The notes under the pieces: generated by a model
What the model saw: the letters and a program-made list of their open reading frames with translations, nothing else
What the model was told of the DNA's origin: nothing
Databases searched by the model: none
NCBI GenBank assembly: GCA_964390905.1
Contig: CAYMLO010000023.1
Span: 1 to 64,000 of the forward strand
Direction of reading: 5' to 3'
DNA: 64,000 nucleotides
DNA from: JAFGLZ01 sp964390905
GTDB taxonomy: Bacteria; Planctomycetota; Phycisphaerae; UBA1845; JAFGLZ01
Program-made: the position numbers and the translations under genes
Shown here: positions 24,615 to 33,332 of the stretch, piece after piece
How the letters are laid out: each line of letters starts with the position of its first letter
How positions within the stretch are numbered: position 1 is the first letter of the stretch

Positions 24615-25994
24615 ATGATGCCCGTCGCTTTGCCGTTGTTGGTCTTGCTGGGATCTCTTGCTGCTGACGACGGGCAGGTCCAATACGTCAATCCGAAGGC
24701 AGATGAGGCGGCGTTCGTATTCCTGGTGAACGGCGAAATCCCGAAGGAGGCCACGGCAAAGGCTTGGGTCCCTATTCCGCGGGAATGGGAGAACCAACGG
24801 GGCGTGAAGATCCGCTCCATCAAGCCGACACCCACCTCGAAAGGCACAGAGCCGCGACACCGCTTCGCGTATGGATTCTGGCAATTCGCTAAGGGCTCCC
24901 CGGCGAGGACACGTCGGATAGAGCTCAGGTTCTCGTTTACATGCTACGAAGTCAATGCAACCGTCGAGCCCAAGCGCCTCCCTCCGTTTGACCGGACCAA
25001 AGACCTCTACCCGCTGTACACGAAGACCGAGCCTCATATCGAGCTGACCGAAGAGGTGAAGAAGCTCGCCCGTTCCATCGTAGGCAGTCAAGAGAATCCC
25101 TACCTTCAGGCGCGCGCCCTGTACGACTGGATTCTCGATCACATGACATACGGATGGCGCAAGGGCTACGGCCTGAAGTACGCGATGGAGGAAATGCGCG
25201 GAGACTGCGGTCAGCATGGCGTCATGTTCATCGGTTTGTGCCGTGCGCTTGGCATCCCCGCCCGTGGCGTATACGGCTTCATGGCCTTTCCGCCAGGCCC
25301 AGAATCGCGCGAGTTCATGCCGCACGGCTGGGCCGAGTTCTATGTGCCAGGCCATGGCTGGCTGCCCTGCGATCCGGCCGTCGGCAGGAACCCCGGCAAG
25401 GCCCGACACACGTCCAAGCCCGATCTGAGCCTTCGCGACTACTACTTCGGGAATCTGGACAACCAACGACTGATCTTCTCAAAGGGCAACAACCCGAATC
25501 TCTCGCCGCGCACCGCAGACAAGCCCGAGCCCTTCATTCAAGTGGGCGCGGTTCGCTACGTACCGGAGCCGGAGCGTAGCCCGAAGCTGCACTTCGATCT
25601 TGTCATCGGACCCCGGCAGGAGGACGTGAGTCAGCTCCTGTCGGACCCCAAGCGTGAATCGACGTCAGCGCGAATCTACCGATTCATAGAGATGCTTCGC
25701 CCGGCTGATTCGGCGGCTGCCCTGCGTCGAAAGCACCCCGAGCTATTCAGAGAGGCAAAAGGCGTCGTCGTCGTGATGGTATTGCCCGGGTCACAAGCGG
25801 AGCGAGCGGGGCTCAAGACCGGCGACATCATCCTGAAGTACAATGGCGCCAGCCTCAACGGTGTTCAAGACGTGGAGCGGCATTCCGTGAGCGAAGAGCA
25901 GAAGCGCTTCGGCCTCGTCATCCTGCGCGGCGAGCAGAAGATCAGGATCCAGGTACACGGCGGAAAGCTCGGGGTCGGCCTCAGTGACTTCTAA
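24615..25994 (+). CDS. Transglutaminase-like protein with C-terminal PDZ domain
   Basis: 459 residues. Short hydrophobic signal (MMPVALPLLVLLGSLAADDG), so probably periplasmic. The transglutaminase-like core carries the triad: Cys198 in RGDCGQHG, His237 in MPHGWAEFY and Asp253 in PCDPAVG. Near residues 385-455 a PDZ domain is recognisable from GVVVVMVLPGSQAERAGLKT, GDIILKYNG and a terminal strand. In bacteria such proteins act as thiol proteases or peptide cross-linking enzymes; the PDZ part would bind C-termini or target the enzyme. An AGGAAG ribosome site supports the start. Confidence 0.87.
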   Translation: MMPVALPLLVLLGSLAADDGQVQYVNPKADEAAFVFLVNGEIPKEATAKAWVPIPREWENQRGVKIRSIKPTPTSKGTEPRHRFAYGFWQFAKGSPARTRRIELRFSFTCYEVNATVEPKRLPPFDRTKDLYPLYTKTEPHIELTEEVKKLARSIVGSQENPYLQARALYDWILDHMTYGWRKGYGLKYAMEEMRGDCGQHGVMFIGLCRALGIPARGVYGFMAFPPGPESREFMPHGWAEFYVPGHGWLPCDPAVGRNPGKARHTSKPDLSLRDYYFGNLDNQRLIFSKGNNPNLSPRTADKPEPFIQVGAVRYVPEPERSPKLHFDLVIGPRQEDVSQLLSDPKRESTSARIYRFIEMLRPADSAAALRRKHPELFREAKGVVVVMVLPGSQAERAGLKTGDIILKYNGASLNGVQDVERHSVSEEQKRFGLVILRGEQKIRIQVHGGKLGVGLSDF

Positions 25995-26003
25995 CCAGCT
26001 TGG

Positions 26004-26148
26004 AAAAAGGGGACATTCTACTTTTCTCGCGGGCCGTCTGAAGAAGTAGCCGTAGGGTGCGTCTTGACGCACCTTCTTCTGGGAACGTGTAGGGTGGATC
26101 GTTTGACCCACCTTCTCGCTGCCTGGTAGGTCAAACGACCCGCCCTAC
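26004..26148. repeat. Type C half-element followed by three REP units
   Basis: 26004-26026 holds AAAAAGGGGACATTCTACTT, the type C motif also found at 28667-28727, with a decayed partner (GAAGAAGTAG). Then come a forward type A unit 26052-26073 with perfect hairpin GGTGCGTC-TT-GACGCACC, a forward type B unit 26089-26112 and an inverse type B unit 26125-26148. Confidence 0.8.
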
Positions 26149-26170
26149 GAAACTGCGATCGCCCGGTCAT

Positions 26171-26506
26171 ATGTGTAACGCGTCCCATAGTCCCGAATGT
26201 AGCCCTGAACTGATCGCTCGCATACCTGACGTGTTGAGCGAGGTGGGGTGTGACGTTGTTGCACCGTTGACCGAATGCGTGGTGGAACGGGAGGGTACTG
26301 CTTGGAAGACCTTCTCCTGCTCCAGACGCGAGGCCCGTGCATGCGTGTCCGTGTGCACGAGACAGGGAGACCCGCGGCGCTATGTTGTCGCGTCAATGGA
26401 TCTCAGACGGGTCGTGACGTTCTGGCGATGGCGCGCGGACTTCCGGCTCACCCGTGACATTGCCCGGGCGATGGAGAACGCGGGCGCCGTCGAGGTGACC
26501 GACTGA
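26171..26506 (+). CDS. Hypothetical small Cys-rich protein
   Basis: 111 codons from ATG 26171. The protein has seven Cys residues, mostly in the first half (ECSPE, GCDVV, TECVV, FSCSRR, ACVSVC). It ends with a helix LTRDIARAMENAGAVEV. No strong ribosome site and no recognised family. It fills the space between two REP clusters and its composition resembles coding DNA, but it may not be real. Confidence 0.45.
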   Translation: MCNASHSPECSPELIARIPDVLSEVGCDVVAPLTECVVEREGTAWKTFSCSRREARACVSVCTRQGDPRRYVVASMDLRRVVTFWRWRADFRLTRDIARAMENAGAVEVTD

Positions 26507-26520
26507 AAGGGGAATGATGC

Positions 26521-26574
26521 GGTGCGCCAAGACCCGCCCTGCCTCTCCCTGATGGGTCAAAACACCAGCCCTAC
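26521..26574 (-). repeat. Two degenerate inverse REP units
   Basis: GGTGCGCCAAGACCCGCCCT (26521-26540, type A decayed) and ATGGGTCAAAACACCAGCC plus CTAC (type B decayed, ending 26574), both in inverse orientation, just upstream of the gene at 26599. Confidence 0.6.
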
Positions 26575-26598
26575 GAAGCTCGAGCGCAGGAAGCGGAC

Positions 26599-27249
26599 AT
26601 GAATGAGACACATGACGCCGCGATGCGAAGGCCATCCCGCAAGCAACGGGGGTTCACGTGGGACGTCCTGGCCGTCTGCATCCTCGTCGCGGCATGTTGG
26701 AACACGAATCGACTGTTCCAGCTGGTTCTCGGCCTGTCCGTTGCGACCGTGGTGCTTGTTGCACTCGGCCGTCCGGACCGGCCCATCACGCGACGCGTGC
26801 GGCGGTGGGTCAAGTGGGGTTGGACGACGATCTGTGCGTTGATGCTGCTCGGTTTCGCATCTGGGGGCATCAACCTGATCCTCGAGCCCTTGGGGCTTGA
26901 TCCGTACCACCAACCAACGCCACTGTGGTTCGACTTCTCCGCGCCAAGAGCGTACCAAAGCGATCGACCTGCAGGACGATGGCGGGATCGTCCGCATCAA
27001 TACTACACGACGCTCAGCGGGCGGGGCCCGAAGGAAGCATTGGGGCTGGAATGCCCCCTTCCCTTGGGATCGACCCAGTCCTGGTGGGTCGTTCTCCCGC
27101 TGGGGTGGGTCTTCCTGCTCGTGGCAGCGCCCACCGCCGCGTTCTGGTGGCGTGACCGTCCCTACCCAGAGGGCCGCTGCCGGACATGCGGCTACGACCT
27201 GACCGGCAACGTCACCGGCGTGTGTCCCGAGTGCGGCGAGCGGATCTGA
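26599..27249 (+). CDS. Membrane protein with C-terminal planctomycete-type zinc ribbon
   Basis: 216 residues with AGGAAG before ATG 26599. Membrane helices are LAVCILVAACWNTNRLFQLV/LGLSVATVVLVAL (~25-57), WTTICALMLLGFASGGINLI (~75-95) and VVLPLGWVFLLVAAPTAAFW (~163-183). The last 25 residues, CRTCGYDLTGNVTGVCPECG, form a CxxC...CxxC zinc ribbon. This terminal module is very common on small membrane proteins of planctomycetes and supports the taxonomic placement. Function unknown. Confidence 0.82.
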   Translation: MNETHDAAMRRPSRKQRGFTWDVLAVCILVAACWNTNRLFQLVLGLSVATVVLVALGRPDRPITRRVRRWVKWGWTTICALMLLGFASGGINLILEPLGLDPYHQPTPLWFDFSAPRAYQSDRPAGRWRDRPHQYYTTLSGRGPKEALGLECPLPLGSTQSWWVVLPLGWVFLLVAAPTAAFWWRDRPYPEGRCRTCGYDLTGNVTGVCPECGERI

Positions 27250-27254
27250 ACGAT

Positions 27255-27341
27255 GTAGGGTGGGTCGTTTGACCCACCTTTCGCTGCCCGGTGGGTCAAA
27301 CGACCCACCCTACAAAACTGGTGCGTCAAGACGCCCCCTAC
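27255..27341. repeat. Perfect type B REP pair plus inverse type A unit
   Basis: Arms 27255-27278 and 27290-27313 are a perfect 24-base inverted repeat (GTAG plus GGTGGGTC-GTTT-GACCCACC) around an 11-base spacer. An inverse type A unit, GGTGCGTC-AA-GACGCCCC ending in CTAC, follows at 27320-27341. The cluster fills the space between two convergent genes and may act as a bidirectional terminator. Confidence 0.92.
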
Positions 27342-27342
27342 T

Positions 27343-28653
27343 CTACTCGGGAATGAAGCGCCCCTTCTCGTCGAGGGCGTACAGCCGCTTGTTCTTTCGC
27401 CACGGGTTGTCGTAGTGGTTCTGTGGGGTAACCTTGAAGTCCTTCGGATACTCGCCCGTCGACTCGCCCAAGAGCAAGAAGGGCCCGTGGCCGGGGTAGT
27501 TCATCACCAGGTTGATGCCCTGCAGGCCGCGGCCGAGCTTGCGACGGTCGATGATGCACCGCCCGTCATCCCACGTCCGTCCCCGGTCCGTGCTGGTCCA
27601 GACGTACAGATCGCCGCCTCGATAGGGCGTCGGCGGATCCGTCTCGCGGATGCCGAAGATTCGAATGTGCTTGCCGTCCGTCGTCCAGATCGGCCCGCGG
27701 TTGAACCCGGCGGTCTTCTCCTTCGGGATCTTATGGCAAGAGAGCTTCTTGCCGTCCCAGACCGCAAAGGCGTGTCCCCCGCCCTGCTTGAGCAATATGT
27801 AGAGCACGCCGTCGTGCATGAAGATCTCTCGAGGCGAACATCCCTCGACGCGGCCGTGCTTGACCAACTGCTCGTCTCCGGGCATCGGCCCGAGGTACGT
27901 CGCGCCGTCCCAGGCGTACATCCGATCGGCCTTCGGATCGTACTGACACGCGAAGCACGTCCAGCTCTTCTTGGGAATGAGCGCGAGCTCCAGATGAATG
28001 CGACCGGTCGTCGGGTCGTAGAGCGCGTTCGCACCGTTCAGCTTGCAGGCCTTTCGAAACGCGCCGATCTTCTTCACCTTGCTCCAGGTTCGGCCTTCGT
28101 CGGTCGTGCGTAGGAGACCCAGGAATGGGTTCTTGTATCCTCCCGTCGGCCCGTATCGGAAAAAGACGAGCATCTCGCCGTCCGGGAGCTGCGTGAAATA
28201 GGGATACGTCGCGTAGTTGCTGAGGCGCGTGCCGAGATCCCATCGCGAGATGTCTTCGGGGGCCTTGCTCCGCGCGTACTTGAACGGCGTGCCGTGGCTG
28301 CCGTAGAGGATGTGAAGGGTCCCGCTGCGAGAGATCCACAGGTTCGGGGCGTTGTGACCGTCCTTGAGGTTCTTGCACCAGCCGACCTCCGCGATGCAGG
28401 TGTCCACGCGGACGGGCTTGGCCCAGCGCTTCGCGTCGTGATCGTAGTAGGTCATGCGTGCGTCGAAGTCGTGATCCATGTAGGCCACGTACGTCCGTCG
28501 ATGCTTGCCCTCGAAGTACATCCCTCGGCTCTGGTGGTCCCGCGCCAACGTTCCGCCCAAGGAATCGTTGGCGAAGCACGGCTCCGATGCCCCCAGCGCC
28601 TCAATCGATGACACGCATACCACCACCATCCCAACCAGCAATCTGCAACACAT
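27343..28653 (-). CDS. Secreted BNR_4-like beta-propeller protein
   Basis: 436 residues with signal peptide MCCRLLVGMVVVCVSSIEALG; GGAGAA eight bases before ATG 28653. The motif GHNAPNLWISRSGTLHILYG followed by SHGTPFKYARS resembles the BNR_4 family (PF15892), and Asp-box-like TTDEGRTWSKV and STDRGRTWDDG occur further on. BNR_4 proteins are found in polysaccharide lyases of the ulvan/rhamnogalacturonan type and in uncharacterised planctomycete sulfatase-rich loci. The substrate here is unknown. The gene is the only minus-strand gene in the repeat-rich region and its 5-prime side abuts a type C inverted repeat. Confidence 0.8.
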   Translation of the reverse strand: MCCRLLVGMVVVCVSSIEALGASEPCFANDSLGGTLARDHQSRGMYFEGKHRRTYVAYMDHDFDARMTYYDHDAKRWAKPVRVDTCIAEVGWCKNLKDGHNAPNLWISRSGTLHILYGSHGTPFKYARSKAPEDISRWDLGTRLSNYATYPYFTQLPDGEMLVFFRYGPTGGYKNPFLGLLRTTDEGRTWSKVKKIGAFRKACKLNGANALYDPTTGRIHLELALIPKKSWTCFACQYDPKADRMYAWDGATYLGPMPGDEQLVKHGRVEGCSPREIFMHDGVLYILLKQGGGHAFAVWDGKKLSCHKIPKEKTAGFNRGPIWTTDGKHIRIFGIRETDPPTPYRGGDLYVWTSTDRGRTWDDGRCIIDRRKLGRGLQGINLVMNYPGHGPFLLLGESTGEYPKDFKVTPQNHYDNPWRKNKRLYALDEKGRFIPE

Positions 28654-28666
28654 GGTTCGTTCTCCG

Positions 28667-28727
28667 AAAAAGGGGACATTCTACTTTTTTCTCGGCCGCT
28701 TTGAAAAAGTAGAATGTCCCCTTTTTT
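28667..28727. repeat. Type C inverted repeat (GGGGACATTCTACTT)
   Basis: Arms 28667-28690 and 28704-28727 are a nearly perfect 23-24-base inverted repeat made of A5 GGGGACATTCTACT T5 and its complement, 13 bases apart. It lies 14 bases upstream of ATG 28653, where it would place a strong hairpin in the leader. A half copy is at 26004-26026. Confidence 0.88.
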
Positions 28728-28794
28728 CAGTGTCGTGGCGATCTTGACGGTAGCTTACCGCTGGCAGTCCTGCTCGCCAACTCCCCAGAGGATT

Positions 28795-28957
28795 AGACGA
28801 CCCACGCTACTGGCCTATAACCGAACGAAGTGGTGCATCAGGACGCAGCCTGCCTCGCCAAGCGGGGTACAAAGAAGCGATGAGGGAAGGGGGCGCCTTG
28901 ACGCACCTTCTTTTGGGTTCGGAGCCGAATGAAGCGGTGCGTCAAGACGTACCCTAC
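28795..28957. repeat. REP cluster: decayed inverse units and one type A pair
   Basis: Fragments ACGACCCACGCTAC (to 28810) and GGTGCATCAGGACGCAGCC (28832-28850) are decayed inverse units. 28890-28957 is a type A pair with arms CTTGACGCACC and GGTGCGTCAAG, the standard spacer and a terminal CTAC. Confidence 0.75.
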
Positions 28958-28984
28958 TGTCCTCCCTACTGTCTGGCGCAAGAC

Positions 28985-30301
28985 ATGAATGCGATCCCTG
29001 TGCACATGACCGTTGGTCTCCTGCTGTGCTGTATGGCCTGCAACGCGCCGCACCCGGACGAAAGCCAGCAACGGATCCGTTGCCTGATCGACGGGCTGAC
29101 CGAGGTGTCCGAGCCTGGCTACGGGTACAGCGGCGGTTTCTGTGGCTCGCAGTTCCTTCCTCTTGAAGGCACCGAGAAGGTTCATGTCTTCGTCTTCGGC
29201 CAGGTCGCATCCTCGAAATCCGAGGCGCTGATCGAGCTTGTCCGGTCCGGCGTCGCTGCGGTTCCTTTGCTTCTCGAACACCTCGATGACAACAGACCCA
29301 CCCGGATCCCCCCGGTGGAGGCCCTGATGTGGATGTCGTTTCCCGACGAGTATGACTTCAACCGGCGAACCCGGGCCAGGCCTCCGCAGGGGGTGAATCG
29401 CGACACGTTCTCCGCGGGGGACCCGTCGCGCCACACCATCACCGTAGGCGACCTCTGCTTCGTGGCCTTGGGACAGATCGTCAACCGCCGATTCAACGCG
29501 ATACGCTACCAGCCGACGGGTGGGCTCGTGGTCAGCTCCCCTACCCATTCGGCGAGGCTCTGCAGCGTGGTGAGGAGAGACTTCGCAGGCTTGACCTTAC
29601 AGAAACACAAGCAGATGCTCATCCGTGACGTGCTGAAGCCGGACGGATACGCCCGTGCCTTGGGCGCATACCAGAGGCTGGTCTACTACTATCCCGACCA
29701 AGTCGAACCAGCCATGCTCAAGCTCTTCGCGAGGCCTCGCTACGACACCAATGAAGTGTGCAGGTTCGTCCGTTCCCGCCTGTACAAAGAGAAGGACGCC
29801 AAGGCGCGGGCCAAGCTGCTCAGCGACTTCGTCGCAAGACACGGCGAAGCCGCCCGAGACGGCGTTCTTGTTCAGTTGTTCGAGGACCTCGACTTCCAGA
29901 CGGCACTCGAGCAAGCTCGTGCCCGCCCGGACTTGAAGGAAAAGTGCGACGCGCGGGCCGTCTTGGTCCGGCTCTACGGCTTCCCGGAAAGCGTCAAGCC
30001 CACAGACATGCCCTGGGTTGACTCGATGTCTACGTCAGACTTGGGCTCCATCGTCGAAGGACTGGTTCACGACAAGAGCCGCATACTCGACCAGAAGGTC
30101 CTGGAGCTCTTCCAGCAGTATCCCGAGGACGAACAACTCGCCCTCGAGTGCTTCTGTCGGCTGATTGACCGGCGATATGACCAGGAGATTCGAGGCTATT
30201 GTCAAGATAGAATGCGGAAGACGACCTGCGAGCACAAGAAGGCGGAGTTCCAGCAGGTCCTTGACTCCCTGGGGAAGGCGCGGAGCCGAAGAACGTCGTA
30301 G
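28985..30301 (+). CDS. Exported helical-repeat-like protein of unknown function
   Basis: 438 residues from ATG 28985; upstream codons are REP DNA. The start MNAIPVHMTVGLLLCCMACN looks like a signal or atypical lipoprotein leader. The body is helical and charged (EALIELVRSGVAAVPLLLEHL, then DTNEVCRFVRSRLYKEKDAK), suggestive of HEAT-like repeats, with WMSFPDEYDFNRRT in the first half. I recognise no family. The last codons and TAG stop (GTAG) are supplied by the REP unit at 30298. A start at ATG 29006 is possible. Confidence 0.72.
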   Translation: MNAIPVHMTVGLLLCCMACNAPHPDESQQRIRCLIDGLTEVSEPGYGYSGGFCGSQFLPLEGTEKVHVFVFGQVASSKSEALIELVRSGVAAVPLLLEHLDDNRPTRIPPVEALMWMSFPDEYDFNRRTRARPPQGVNRDTFSAGDPSRHTITVGDLCFVALGQIVNRRFNAIRYQPTGGLVVSSPTHSARLCSVVRRDFAGLTLQKHKQMLIRDVLKPDGYARALGAYQRLVYYYPDQVEPAMLKLFARPRYDTNEVCRFVRSRLYKEKDAKARAKLLSDFVARHGEAARDGVLVQLFEDLDFQTALEQARARPDLKEKCDARAVLVRLYGFPESVKPTDMPWVDSMSTSDLGSIVEGLVHDKSRILDQKVLELFQQYPEDEQLALECFCRLIDRRYDQEIRGYCQDRMRKTTCEHKKAEFQQVLDSLGKARSRRTS

Positions 30302-30358
30302 GGTGGGTCGTTTCGACCCACCAGGCAACAGGAAGGTGGGTCAGACGACCCACCCTAC
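30298..30358. repeat. Type B REP pair
   Basis: Arms 30298-30322 (GTAG plus GGTGGGTC-GTTTC-GACCCACC) and 30335-30358 (GGTGGGTC-AGAC-GACCCACC then CTA C) around a 12-base spacer. This is the last REP element in the window; none was seen from here to 64 kb. Confidence 0.88.
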
Positions 30359-30376
30359 TGAAGAGGATGCTGACAC

Positions 30377-31378
30377 ATGGTCAAGCTCGGCATGATCGGC
30401 TGCGGGAATCACAGCACCAACAGCATCTTTCGCGCGCTGCAGTACGCGGACGCCGAGTTCGCGGCGGCCGCGGACCTGAACGCCGATGCGCTGAAGCGAA
30501 ACGCCCGGCTGTTCCACATCGGCCGGACGTACGACGACTATCGAGAGATGCTGGACGCTGAGACACTCGACGGCGTCTGCATCGTCGGACCGCCGGCGCT
30601 CCATTACGAAGCCGCGTTGGAAACGATGGCCCGGCGGATCCCCACGTTCACCGAGAAACCCCCTGCCCAGACACTGGCCCAGACGCGGGAACTCGTCGAG
30701 GCGTCGCAGAAGACGGGCACGCCGCTGATGATCGGCTTCATGAAGCGGTTCGCCGCCAACTACGTCCGGGCCAAGGCCCTGATGGACGCCGATGCGTCCG
30801 GCCCCATATCACACGTCTCTGTCCGGTATACGTATTGGCCTTTCCAGCCGCTGCACGAGCATCTGATCTACATGTCCGTCCACCCGCTGGACCTGATCCG
30901 GTTCTTCGGCGGGCCGCTCCAGCGGATCCGATTCGAGCGTCACGAGCGCGACGGCGAGTACGTTTACGCGATCGCGTTTCGCCACGTCAGCGGCGCGGTG
31001 GGGATCCTCAACATGGGCAGCCAGACGCCGGGCGTCCAGGAGCGTGTCGAGATCTGCGGCACGAACGCGGCCGTCTACGTCGAGAACCTGACGCACATCG
31101 AGCACCTCACGGGCGGTAGGCGCAAGACGTTCGGCAGTATGGACGCGTGGCGGCCCGACTTCGCCATCCCCAGCGGCCCGCTCCACGGCGTCGACGAGCC
31201 GCTCGATACGCTCGTGCTCCAGGGCTACGCGGGAGAGATGGTGCGCTTCGTCGAGGCGATCAAGACCGGGCAGGACGTCTCGCCCAACATCGTCGACGGC
31301 CTGCGCGCGATGGAGCTGGTGGATCTGCTCGAGCGACACGACGCCGGCGAGTTCGACCTCCAGGACGACGGCGAATAG
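30377..31378 (+). CDS. Gfo/Idh/MocA family oxidoreductase
   Basis: 333 residues. N-terminal Rossmann fold with MVKLGMIGCGNHSTNSIF (GxGxxS variant) and GVCIVGPPALHYEAALETMA. The conserved TEKPPAQTLAQTRELVE is the EKP motif with the catalytic-site lysine. The C-terminal alpha/beta domain has MSVHPLDLIRFFGGP with the conserved His. These enzymes act on sugars or sugar derivatives with NAD(P). AAGAGGA before ATG 30377 supports the start. It begins directly after the last REP pair and may be cotranscribed with the membrane protein downstream. Confidence 0.92.
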   Translation: MVKLGMIGCGNHSTNSIFRALQYADAEFAAAADLNADALKRNARLFHIGRTYDDYREMLDAETLDGVCIVGPPALHYEAALETMARRIPTFTEKPPAQTLAQTRELVEASQKTGTPLMIGFMKRFAANYVRAKALMDADASGPISHVSVRYTYWPFQPLHEHLIYMSVHPLDLIRFFGGPLQRIRFERHERDGEYVYAIAFRHVSGAVGILNMGSQTPGVQERVEICGTNAAVYVENLTHIEHLTGGRRKTFGSMDAWRPDFAIPSGPLHGVDEPLDTLVLQGYAGEMVRFVEAIKTGQDVSPNIVDGLRAMELVDLLERHDAGEFDLQDDGE

Positions 31379-31529
31379 CGCCGCACCTCTGCACCCCGCC
31401 CAGCACGGACCTCCCCTTGTCCTGTGAACGCCCGGGACGTACTGTATCTGACCCTTGAGGGGGGCCCCTCCCGGGGAGGGCGTCGGACGGCGGGGGACCG
31501 TCGGGCGCGGACGGACACGAGGACGTCGC

Positions 31530-33332
31530 GTGAGCGTTTCAAATCGCACAGCCTGGCTGATCACGGCCGCCGTCGTGGCGGGGTTCATCGTGCTGTGCCA
31601 CGGCCTGTGCCTGGACACGGGCCTGTACCTCGACGACCACACCCATTACGCACAGCTGCGCGAGGGCGGATGGGGCTACACCAACGTCGTGGAGGCCAGC
31701 CGGCTCGGCGTCATCGGCCGGGTGATGCACACCTGGTTCAAGGAAGAGACAGGCCTGCACTTCTACCGCCCCGTCTCGTTCTGGCTGATGAAGCTGCAGT
31801 ACACGCTGGTCGGCTGGCGGCCAGCGGGGGCCCACGTCTTCTCGCTGTTGTGGCACTTCGTCGCATCGATGCTGGTCTACGCCCTGGCCTACCGGTGCAT
31901 CGGCAAACGGCCCTGGGCGGGGGTGGCCGCCGCGCTGTTCGCCGCACACCCGGGCCAGATGCTGACCGTCTACTGGATCGCCTGCCAGACCGAGCTGATG
32001 GTCGTCACGTTTGTCCTGGCCGCCGTGTTGTGCTACGCGCGCTACTCGAATTGGCCCGTGCCCATGTTCGCCGAGTCGTCGCGCATCGCCAACGGGCCGG
32101 GCGTGCCCGGCGGACATATCGGCTGGCTGCTCAGCGCGTGTCTGTTCTTCGCGCTGGCGCTTGGCTGTCGCGAAAACGCCGTGGTCTTCGTCGTGCTCGC
32201 GGTGGCGGGCGACCTGCTGCTGCGACCGGGGCGGTGGCGGCGTCGGATCATCCCCTACCTGATCTTCGTCGTCATCTTCGTGGTCTACTTCTACCTGCGG
32301 AGCAAGGCGCTCGGCGGGTTCCCGCTGCCCCGCAGGCCCTACATGGTCCCGCCGGGCGACCCGGCGTTCTTCTCGTTTGTCGCCGAGAAGATCGTCTACT
32401 ACCTCCTGGGTCTGTTTGCCCTGTTCCCCGTCCTGCCGATCGGCGGGCTGATCTACTTCGGCGAGCGCCCGGTGCTGTTCTACGGCGTGTTTGCCGCCTT
32501 GGTCCTGGCGGGCGTGGTCTGGCTAATCGTGTTCCGCCGACACCGGGGATCCCTGCTAGCGCCGCTTTGGGTGCTGGCGGGAATGGCCCCCGTGATCGCC
32601 GTGTTCGCGTCCGGCCATCACCTGTATCTGCCCAGCGTCGGGGCGATGCTGATGGTGACGGCATTCTGGGCGTGGGTGGTGGGCGGCGAGCTCCGTCCTC
32701 CGCCGATTGTCAGACGATCGATCCGCGACGTGATCGCGTGGGTGGCAATGCCCGTTCATGCCATCGGCCTGCCGCTTCTCTGTCTGATGTCCGGATGGGT
32801 CTACCGCGCCAGCGTCGACATCGAGGACCTGGTCATCCAAGAGGTCGTCGAGCTGACGCCCGAGCTCCGCGACGGCGACAAGCTGTTCTTCATCAACATC
32901 TCGATGATGGCCTACTACGCCATCCCCGCCATCGAACAGGAAACCGGCGCGAGGGACCTCCGCGGCTACGTCCTGACCTTCAGTCCGGAGCTGATGATGA
33001 TGGCCGAGCCGTGTCGGGTCGAGCAGATCGACGACCGAAGCTTCTCGATCGCCCTGGAGCGGGACGGCTACTTCCACGGAGCGATGGGCCAGGTGCTCCG
33101 CGACATCATGGGCCGCGACGCGTTCTTCAAGACCGGCGAACGAATCGGGTCCGACGGATTCGAGGTCATCATCGCACAGGCAAGCGAACACGGCGTTCGG
33201 AAGCTCATCTTCAGGTTTGACAAGCCCCTCAACAGCCCCGACTATCACTTCTACCTGAGCTCGCGGTATCGAGTCGCCTACCCACTCACGTGGACCGGCC
33301 CGACGACCGCACCGGCGACGAATAGATCATGA
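31530..33332 (+). CDS. Polytopic membrane protein, GT-C glycosyltransferase-like
   Basis: About 600 residues from GTG 31530 (VSVSNRTAWLITAAVVAG), chosen because GAGG lies upstream and earlier codons are Arg/Gly-rich and non-protein-like. About ten membrane helices follow up to residue ~440. The first external loop has LYLDDHTHYAQLREGGW, where the Asp-Asp pair recalls the catalytic acidic motif of GT-C enzymes. AAHPGQMLTVYWIACQTELM resembles the TMTC/PMT-like conserved segment. The last ~150 residues are soluble (VVELTPELRDGDKLFFINIS). Donor and acceptor unknown. Its stop overlaps the next start (ATGA). Confidence 0.78.
   Translation: MSVSNRTAWLITAAVVAGFIVLCHGLCLDTGLYLDDHTHYAQLREGGWGYTNVVEASRLGVIGRVMHTWFKEETGLHFYRPVSFWLMKLQYTLVGWRPAGAHVFSLLWHFVASMLVYALAYRCIGKRPWAGVAAALFAAHPGQMLTVYWIACQTELMVVTFVLAAVLCYARYSNWPVPMFAESSRIANGPGVPGGHIGWLLSACLFFALALGCRENAVVFVVLAVAGDLLLRPGRWRRRIIPYLIFVVIFVVYFYLRSKALGGFPLPRRPYMVPPGDPAFFSFVAEKIVYYLLGLFALFPVLPIGGLIYFGERPVLFYGVFAALVLAGVVWLIVFRRHRGSLLAPLWVLAGMAPVIAVFASGHHLYLPSVGAMLMVTAFWAWVVGGELRPPPIVRRSIRDVIAWVAMPVHAIGLPLLCLMSGWVYRASVDIEDLVIQEVVELTPELRDGDKLFFINISMMAYYAIPAIEQETGARDLRGYVLTFSPELMMMAEPCRVEQIDDRSFSIALERDGYFHGAMGQVLRDIMGRDAFFKTGERIGSDGFEVIIAQASEHGVRKLIFRFDKPLNSPDYHFYLSSRYRVAYPLTWTGPTTAPATNRS

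Noticed and set aside
21276..30358. Possible CRISPR array because of repeated palindromic units
   Set aside because: Units are irregularly spaced, occur in both orientations and lie between genes; there are no regular unique spacers and no cas genes. REP-like elements fit better.
31463..31480. Terminator hairpin CCCCTCC/GGAGGG before the GT-C-like gene
   Set aside because: Short, no T-tract, and overlaps the likely leader of the next gene; too weak to call.
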